Source: Atrichornis clamosus (Eukaryota; Chordata; Aves; Passeriformes; Menuridae). Taken from it: a stretch of DNA of 64,000 nt. The stretch lies in the NCBI GenBank assembly GCA_013400975.1, contig WBMZ01004657.1, positions 59,967-123,966 of the forward strand, given 5' to 3'. Below are positions 57,131 through 64,000 of this stretch, piece by piece. Position numbers and translations under genes: made by a program. Within the stretch, counting starts at the first letter, position 1; the number at the start of each line of letters is the position of its first letter. The notes beneath the pieces are model-generated. The model was not told the DNA's origin. It saw nothing but the letters and a program-made list of their open reading frames with translations, and made no database searches.

Positions 57131-57590
57131 CCTACCAACACGATCTCCACAATTTTCTGTTCGCTTCACCCCAGATTAACTTCACTTGGAGCTGCACTTC
57201 GGCGCAACCTACCCTGGGCGCCGGGCCCGCCTCCCCACTCCCATTGGCCGAGGCGACGGAGGCCCGCCCCGCCGGCCGGGCTGCGCCCGCCGATTGGCGG
57301 AGCGGCGTGTCCGTCACGTAAAGAACTTTTCCTTGCTAGCAGGTTAGGCTGGGCGGGCTCGGGCACCCCGGGCGCGCGCTCTTAAAGGGACAGTGCCCCG
57401 CTCCCGCCGTGACAAGCCAGAGCCGCGGGCGGGCGGGCGGACCCCCGGGACTGACCCCCGGGGACGGATCAGGTCCCCGCGGGGAGCCCACCCCTCCCGG
57501 CACGCCGCTCCCGGCCGAGGGGTCGGGGGTGGAAGAGAGGAAAACACCCGAGCGAGCTGGAAACGCTTCTCCCGCGGCAATTACACAACT
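57040..57590. promoter_or_regulatory. ZFAND6: CpG island 1, candidate ZFAND6 promoter
   Basis: High G+C with dense CpG in an otherwise AT-rich region. Two CCAAT boxes on the minus strand (57243-57247 and 57293-57297, 50 bases apart) and GGGCGGG-type Sp1 sites point towards minus-strand transcription into ZFAND6. Candidate donors on that strand are GTAGGT at 57212 and GTAGGA at 57135. The exact TSS and exon are not determined. Confidence 0.6.
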
Positions 57591-57686
57591 GCCGCTTGCT
57601 CCATTTACGGGATAAAATTAGATGTGGGTTTGGAGCCCATCCGCGCTTTAAGGGTGACTGGAGTTACCCTGGGAGGCCGAACACAC

Positions 57687-57694
57687 TATATAAA
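57687..57694 (+). promoter_or_regulatory. TATATAAA motif beside CpG island 1
   Basis: A good TATA-box match on the plus strand about 100 bases outside the island, opposite to ZFAND6. Followed 65 bases on by an AP-1/Maf-type element. Could mark a divergent transcript or be chance. Confidence 0.25.
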
Positions 57695-57758
57695 TTAGTA
57701 ACCCTGGCTAAAAATACATCGGGTCGCCGGTTCCAAAGACTTCCACCCATTTAAAGCA

Positions 57759-57767
57759 TGAGTCAGC
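57759..57767 (+). promoter_or_regulatory. AP-1 / Maf (ARE-like) element TGAGTCAGC
   Basis: TGAGTCA is the AP-1 consensus and the extended TGAGTCAGC fits the small-Maf/NRF2 pattern. It lies about 170 bases upstream of CpG island 1 relative to ZFAND6. Confidence 0.3.
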
Positions 57768-60700
57768 AGGAGCTCCGCAGGAAGTGACTGTCTCCATCCC
57801 ACAAGGTACCACGGCTTCTGCCAGAAACTTTTTGTGCTTATTCAGGCTTCACTTGACTGAACAAATTTGCAAGATCCTGGTCACGTTATGACAACAGAGT
57901 TTCTCACGGCACCTCTTCCTCTCAGCAGTAGACAAAAACCTGTCCTTTAGATTAAAAGTGTTTCTTTTTCCTCTGTGCAAACACTGATGTGCTTCCCTAC
58001 TCCTCTATTCAGTGAAGAGATGCGTAAAAACAAAACAAGGCTTAATAAATATTTCCCAAGTGCAGATATGACACCTGGTTTGAGACAAACCTTGCCCCAT
58101 TCTGAACAAGGAACATGGGGAAGAGCCAGAACACAGTCAGTGTTCCCTCCTGCACCCACAAAATATCATCATAATTACACAAGACTTACCTTGGTACTAA
58201 GGTTGCCTTACATAAAACATTTTCATGTGTTTAGTGTAAAATAACTAAAAATATTAAGCTAGAGAAAGATACAGCACTTGTCAGCATAAGCACATTTGGG
58301 TTGGTTTTGTTCAGTGCAAAAGCAGGCAGGAAAAACTCCTTGTTTCTGTTTCTCGCCACCTTTCCTCTCCCAATGCTGGAGCTGCCTGCCTTCCTTACTT
58401 CACCCACTACAAATACAACAAAATGGAGATGTTCTAACTTCCCTAATATAGAGTAATAAAGTCCAAGGCACTCTAGCATACTGCAAACACCACACAATAT
58501 CAGGAAAATATTTACAGATAAGTGCTCCCTTGAGCTGTGATACACCAGAGAGAGCATAAAAAACACCTTCAGGAAGGACATTTAATTCCACGAAAATGGT
58601 GAAATAACGCATTTTGTGTTACCTATTTTAGAGCAACCTATCACGCCACAAATCCAAATAGGACTGAAAAGCAGCAATTGGTACAGTTTAAGTTGATATG
58701 TATGAAACACTGCAAGAACAGAATTAACAATAGTTACATAACTTGCCCTACAATACCTAAAATATGAGGTGAAAGAACCAGACCTAAATCCTTGCATCTG
58801 AATTCAGTGCCCGGTGAGAGCCAGCACTGCTGGAAGCTTATCTCGGGTCCCCTGAGGATAACTCAGGCCATACTTGCATGACACTTTTTTTGACCAGTCC
58901 TTATCTAAGCAATCAAAACCAAGAACACAGTTCACGCAAACAAAACAGACCAGTAGAGTGTCCCTTAAATATGTCAGTTATCAATCTTGAAAGCTTCAAT
59001 TTAAAGCACATTAACTTTAGGCCCATAAAAACAGCAGCACAAGTCACAAATCATATCAACCAAACTGCCAAGTGCTAGAAGACACGACAACCCTAAAGTT
59101 AGCATTGTTGTTTGGGTACTTTCAAAAGGAGAGGGGAAAAAAACCCAAACCAAACATATTATCCCAAACGTTTCTAGCTCTATATGCTACCACAGCAGTC
59201 TCACTACCTCATAAACAGCAATGAAAAATAACTTTTATCATCAAACATCCCACACTTCAGCTCATGCTTCTGTTACACAGGCAACTAAGCAGCTCTTATC
59301 ACTACACGGGAGACATTTCATCCCTTTTCCTCCCCACCCCTTCCCCCCAGTCACGCAGTCTGGCCGACTCCTGAAAACAACTCTGGTGCTCATCAGCTCC
59401 TTCCACCTGTCTCCAAGACTCTGAGCGGGCATGAGTTTGGCCAGCCTTTGATAAGCGAGAGTATGGCTTACCCAGAGCATAAGGGGGATGGCAAAGCAGA
59501 TTCTCTTCCGTTCAGCACTGGCCTCCCAGATTTGCTTACCTCATCTCATTTAAAACCAAAACAAACCCCCACACACTGAAACTCACACTAAGAATGCCCC
59601 AGGAGTAATTTGCTATCCTCATAAAAGTGAAGATCCCGCATCATCTGTGAAGTAGTATCCAAACTAGGTTCATGGTTGACCCTAGGTCACTGGACTAGAA
59701 GTCATGGATAAACACATCTGTATCTAAATGTTGGGAATCCACGCATAAAAAAATTGCTATTCAAGTTATTATCCCATGCTGAAGGAAACCTAGTGAAACT
59801 AGACATTAAAAATTCTAATTTTTAGCTTCAGTTTCTGCACAAAAGCCATCTCTTTTCCCTGTAAACACATATACATTCTGGAAAAATGGCACAGGCACAT
59901 TTTAAGGTTCAGGCTCAAGTTAAGCCTTTGCTACTCTTAAAATATCTACAGCAGTGCAGAAAAAATAAAAATAAGAGATTGCAGCTGCAAGAACATTAAG
60001 CAGGGAAGCTTTGACAGCCGTGTTAAAAAAAAAAATCAGTTTACTGCCACCCAACTTTGCACTAGGACTGTAACAGAGAGCACCTGACTCTCATTTGACT
60101 ATTGTAATCATAGAACAACTAAAAGGCCATTTGTTCTGTCATCTTACACATGTAGAAAGCAGCAAGTTTGGAAGACTTGACAGCTCAAGAGATCAGGAAC
60201 AGAGCCTTGCATCTTTAAGTCACCAGTTCAAACAGAGACAAGAATAGTAGTGATAAAAAGCTACGTGTGATGGCTGTTCAGGGATTAGATGAAGAGATGG
60301 TTACTCAATGTCCAGTTCCCAACAGAACAGTGTGAACCACAAGAGTTTCTTCACTATTTTGCGCCTGTTCTTCAGTCATGAATCCATTATGACTCCTCGA
60401 TTCCGTACATGTCAATAAATAGCAAAGAAACTGATCTGCTATATACACATACTGAACTGGCATTTGAGAAAAGGACTTTACCCTCTGGTTGCCAACTATG
60501 TCTGCACTACAGCATGTGCTGAATTTATTATTTATTCTTATTATAGTTCTGACTTTTAGCTTTTCTTTTTATTAAAAGCAGCTTTTAAAGTAGTATTTAG
60601 CTTCCAATTCCTTTCACACCCTCAGATGTTGTAATCCTGTTTATAAACAATCATTCTCAAACTTGCTGTGTATTTTTGGAAATATATAAATTTTATAAGC

Positions 60701-61274
60701 ACACTAGCGTAGGAATTCCAGAACTTTGGCATTTGAGAAATGATTCTGAGATAATATTGGATTTTAAATCAAACCTAAAAAACCATTGCCTTCACAAGGG
60801 CCATGTCTATATGAATTCCCCTATGTGAAGAAAAAAACATTCCTTTTCATATTCTTATGCATTCTTCAATACATCAGTGTGCAGTCTCTGCAAAGTCTGT
60901 TAGCAATAGCTCCTTTCCAACTTGACTTTAGTTTTAAAAGTCTGCAAAAGTACCTGGAATTTCCAGGCTGGATAAGCAAGATGAAAACAAGTTCAGAGTG
61001 TATGTTGACTAAAGGTCCCCAGAGCATGGGTTCATTGTCCTGCTCCAAACACCCCTACCAAAAACAATCTTCTACACAAACCCAACAACACAAAGTTCAT
61101 AGTTCTTAGTAGTGCATTACTTCCCAAGAATGAAATTGCTGATGAAAAGCCAAGATCCTAGAAGCCTAGCAGGAAACTTAGCCTTAGCTGTAACTAAGGA
61201 GACCCTCACACACAAAGAATTCAACTTGCTATTCCAGGAGTTGAAAGAGAACAACATACCAGACTGATGAGATT

Positions 61275-61480
61275 TCAGTAATCTTGAACTTTTGAGATTC
61301 CTCTTGCTGCTTTCAATCCAAGAGGTACTACTGCACTGCAGTAATCAAATCTGGAAACAACAAAGATGTGCACGTGGTAAATACAGAGAGGTCTGCTGAG
61401 TCGTCTGGACAGTGGTACAAATACACCAGACAGACACATTCCCCTGGATGTTTTAGCAGCTATCTCAAACCACCCAAGCC
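61275..61480 (-). repeat. possible old L2/CR1-clade LINE reverse-transcriptase relic
   Basis: The minus-strand frame contains IFVVSRFDYCSAV and then KAARGISKVQ, spaced like the SRLDYCNAL...KLQLVQ block near the C-terminus of non-LTR reverse transcriptases. The rest is too degraded to assign. Chance similarity is possible. Confidence 0.35.
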
Positions 61481-61713
61481 TTAGGTAGTCTGAGAAATTA
61501 TTAATGTTTATGTTAAATCCCAACTGCCTCTTTCTGTGTAGGGAATAAGCCCTTAACAGAGTCATCTGTCTCTGCCCTGTAGCCCCCTGGCCTATAAAGC
61601 TGGACATCTGTAACAGGTCTCAATCTCTCAGCAGTTCCCATGTTGGTTTCCTTTGGGGTGGTTGTTGGGGGGTTTTTTGGGGATGTGTGATTTGATTGGG
61701 TGTTTTACTTCTC

Positions 61714-61725
61714 TTTTTTTTTTTT
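61714..61725 (+). repeat. poly(T) run upstream of ZFAND6 island 1
   Basis: T12 tract preceded by a G/T-rich low-complexity stretch from about 61655. A second T14 tract lies at 62913-62926. Confidence 0.5.
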
Positions 61726-63534
61726 AATCAGAACATGGAATTGTATCTTGTACAGCTGCACCACCAAGGCCTCTGGTGAGCGATGGCTACATCACTTGCT
61801 TCAGTCAAAGTCCTTGAAAAAGTTTCCAGACATTTTAAAAGACACTTCCTTGATATCAGGTATCTTCTCCTGGGTGGAGTAAAAATAAGTATACTACAGC
61901 TTCCATTGAATTCAGCATAGTCCAAGTGCATTTATACGTAACCTATAACACTCTTTGCAGCTCAAATCACGTCTCTTGAATGCAAGTCATAGCCCATTCA
62001 GTATTTAAAACCCAAAAAGCTGCATAGCTATTAACTGCCAAGAAAATGGAGCCAGAAGTTTGTATACTTCCAATTCTCTCAGAAATCAGACTGATTAATA
62101 TAGCTGTTACAAAACGACACACTTTCACAGAAACAGGGATTACCTTTATCTGTAACCATAGCAACTTTTCAGTAGTTTGTGTTAATGCTACTCTCCCTCT
62201 GATAACTTGCCACTATCTCTTTCAAGCTATTTGTGTAAGGTTTTGAATGTGCCATCTGAGACCATGAAGTAACAAGAAGTTGAAATGTAAACCTGCATTC
62301 TTAGTTCACACTCTTGTAAATATACTATGTCACATACAATGTTGTTAATTTTTGCCATAAATTCATGCTTAGTCAAGAAGTAAAACAGTAACAGATTAAA
62401 ATTAATTTAACATGATTCACAGGTTTTTAAGACAAACATTTTAAGATATTTTCTATGAAATACATACAGGAGACAGTTTCTCCAGTAGTGAAAAATATCT
62501 TTCCTATCTGCAAAGTAATAAACCCAAGGAATTATGCCACTGACATGTCATAAACTTTGTTATGCAGTATCATAAGGAACAAAAACTCTCCCAAAACACA
62601 TTTATTTTGTCCTGAACAAATATAAGACAGATCAGAAAAGAGCCAGTTCCCTTGTTCTAAGTTAGGTGATAATAAAGAACAGGTGTAGGTACTACAAAAA
62701 TAAATAAGATAAAATTCAAGAAGTAAAGCTGTAAAATTTAGAGAAGAGACAAGAAAGGGACATAAGAAGAAACTGACATATTTACTTCCTCAATTGGTGA
62801 GTTACCATCATCCACAGTTCAGAAGAGGATTAGCACTCTGTGAGAAAAATTATTTAAGATAAAATAAACAAAAACATTTGCTTGCAAGTAGGAGGAAGAA
62901 GAGAATAATTTCTTTTTTTTTTTTTTCCCTTGAAGCTCACAGGGCAGCTCACCAAGCTGTGCCCTTCTCACTTCAGTGTACAGAGTTTGGCACCGTTAAG
63001 ATGTGAGCACAGAACCTTAGAAGAGTGAAAGAAACTCGGCACGCTCTTTGCTCCCTGTAGCTCTTATGCAATGACACCTATTATAGGACAAGCCTGGACA
63101 AACACTCGGGGAATGGACTTCAGAACACAACGGTGCACTTGAAGTCACTCCATGCAGGGGGTGAAGTAGCTACCACGGTTCTGATGAACGCCTCCACATT
63201 ACATCAGCACATGTGGTGGAAGCTTCGTTGGTTTTGCATTATTATTAGCAAAATTTTTATTTTTTAAGATTACCCAATCCTAACATCCTGTGTAAACAGG
63301 AGTGGATGTTCGCACCCCTTATCTATCACTCCAGACTTTCTGGAATGTCTAGGAGGTAAATTGGATTAAATCTCACAGGGTTCCTAAGCGAAGACCAAAA
63401 CAACAGTAACTTTACACATAACAAAACGCAAAAGTACGACAGACTGGGTAACCTTTAACCCTCGGTGTAACTCGAAGGGTGGCACAACACGAACTGCACG
63501 TTGATTCCAGAGCACCCCTGTCCCCACACCAGCC

Positions 63535-64000
63535 AAGCCCGCTGCCCTGGGCTCACCCGAGGGGCAGCGGGGCCCGGCCCGGAGTGGGGGAACCCTCCGG
63601 CTGACAAGGCACCGCCGCCGGGTCCAGCCCGGCCCCCAAACCCCCGCGGTCCGTGCGGAGGGCGCGGGGCTGGGCCCGGCCGGCGCAGCGCTGGCGGCAG
63701 GCCGGCTCTGCCTCTCCCTTCCACCCAAGGACACGAGTACAAACACCTCTGCCCCGGGATGGCTCCTGCGCACGCAGCCGCCCGCCGGGGGTGGGGAGAG
63801 GAGGACGGAACCACCAAAAAAGGCAGAGAAAAACCCGCGGGGCCCTGCGCCCCCCGCAGCCCCGCAGCCCCGCGCCCCTCCCGAGCGGGGGTCGGGGGTA
63901 CGGAGGGGGTACCCTCCGCACAGCCCCTCCGCCGCTCCTCAGGGGCGGTGGGCGGGCGGCCGCCGTCTCCCCGCCCCACCGCGCTGCGGGGCCGCAGCCG
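63535..64000. promoter_or_regulatory. CpG island 2, candidate alternative first exon, cut by window end
   Basis: Very GC- and CpG-rich block running off the right edge. On the minus strand an exon could end at 63557 before a strong GTGAGC donor, consistent with a second ZFAND6 5' exon or with an unrelated upstream gene. The 174-codon frame here (63455-63979, minus) is proline/arginine/glycine-rich and driven by composition. Confidence 0.5.

Larger units (their letters stand above)
57770..63530. other. AT-rich sequence between the two CpG islands
   Basis: No exon recognised. Holds the possible LINE relic at 61.3 kb and T-runs at 61.7 and 62.9 kb. If ZFAND6 transcripts start in island 2, this is intron; otherwise it is upstream sequence. 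Confidence 0.5.

Noticed and set aside
58851..58867. Short inverted repeat CCTGAG-N5-CTCAGG
   Set aside because: A six-base stem is expected by chance in a window this size.
63455..63979. 174-codon minus-strand open frame at the right edge
   Set aside because: Proline/glycine/arginine-rich translation of a CpG island; better read as promoter and 5' UTR.

Overview
The window looks like bird (sauropsid) nuclear DNA. It carries two multi-exon vertebrate genes with GT-AG introns, unmethylated-type CpG islands, few interspersed repeats, and short CR1 LINE 3' ends with the avian-style terminal TGATTCTA-like unit. No prokaryotic, plasmid or viral gene organisation is visible. The species cannot be named from the sequence alone.

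Both recognisable genes lie on the minus strand, head to tail. (1) FAH, fumarylacetoacetase: all 14 coding exons are present, from the ATG at 24499 to the stop at 8116. They give a 419-residue protein in which every exon length equals my recollection of the human gene, and the metal and catalytic residues are kept. (2) ZFAND6 (AWP1), an A20/AN1 zinc-finger ubiquitin-binding protein: five coding exons from the ATG at 39045 to the stop at 28405, encoding 208 residues. Its non-coding first exon(s) should lie upstream, under the CpG islands at about 57.1-57.6 kb and/or 63.5-64.0 kb. The ZFAND6-FAH order and orientation match the conserved vertebrate block (human 15q25.1, where ARNT2 follows).

Layout: 1-7.97 kb is sequence downstream of FAH, with a CR1 relic and no convincing exon. 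7.97-24.6 kb is FAH, with a CpG-rich block in intron 1. 24.5-24.9 kb is the FAH promoter zone, abutted by a CR1 fragment. 24.9-27.6 kb is a gap of about 3 kb between the genes. 27.58-39.07 kb is the ZFAND6 3' UTR and coding exons. 39.07-57.1 kb is a long AT-rich intron 1. 57.1-57.6 kb is CpG island 1. 57.6-63.5 kb is AT-rich, with a possible relic of a LINE reverse transcriptase. 63.5-64.0 kb is CpG island 2, which runs off the window.

The two products are not known to share a pathway. FAH does the last step of tyrosine breakdown in the cytosol of liver and kidney. ZFAND6 is a broadly expressed ubiquitin/TRAF and peroxisomal-import adaptor. Their adjacency looks like conserved synteny and not an operon-like unit. 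I found no previously undescribed system. The most useful leads are the two candidate ZFAND6 promoters, the CpG-rich FAH intron 1, the long open frame running upstream in frame with the FAH start, and the LINE-like relic near 61.3 kb.
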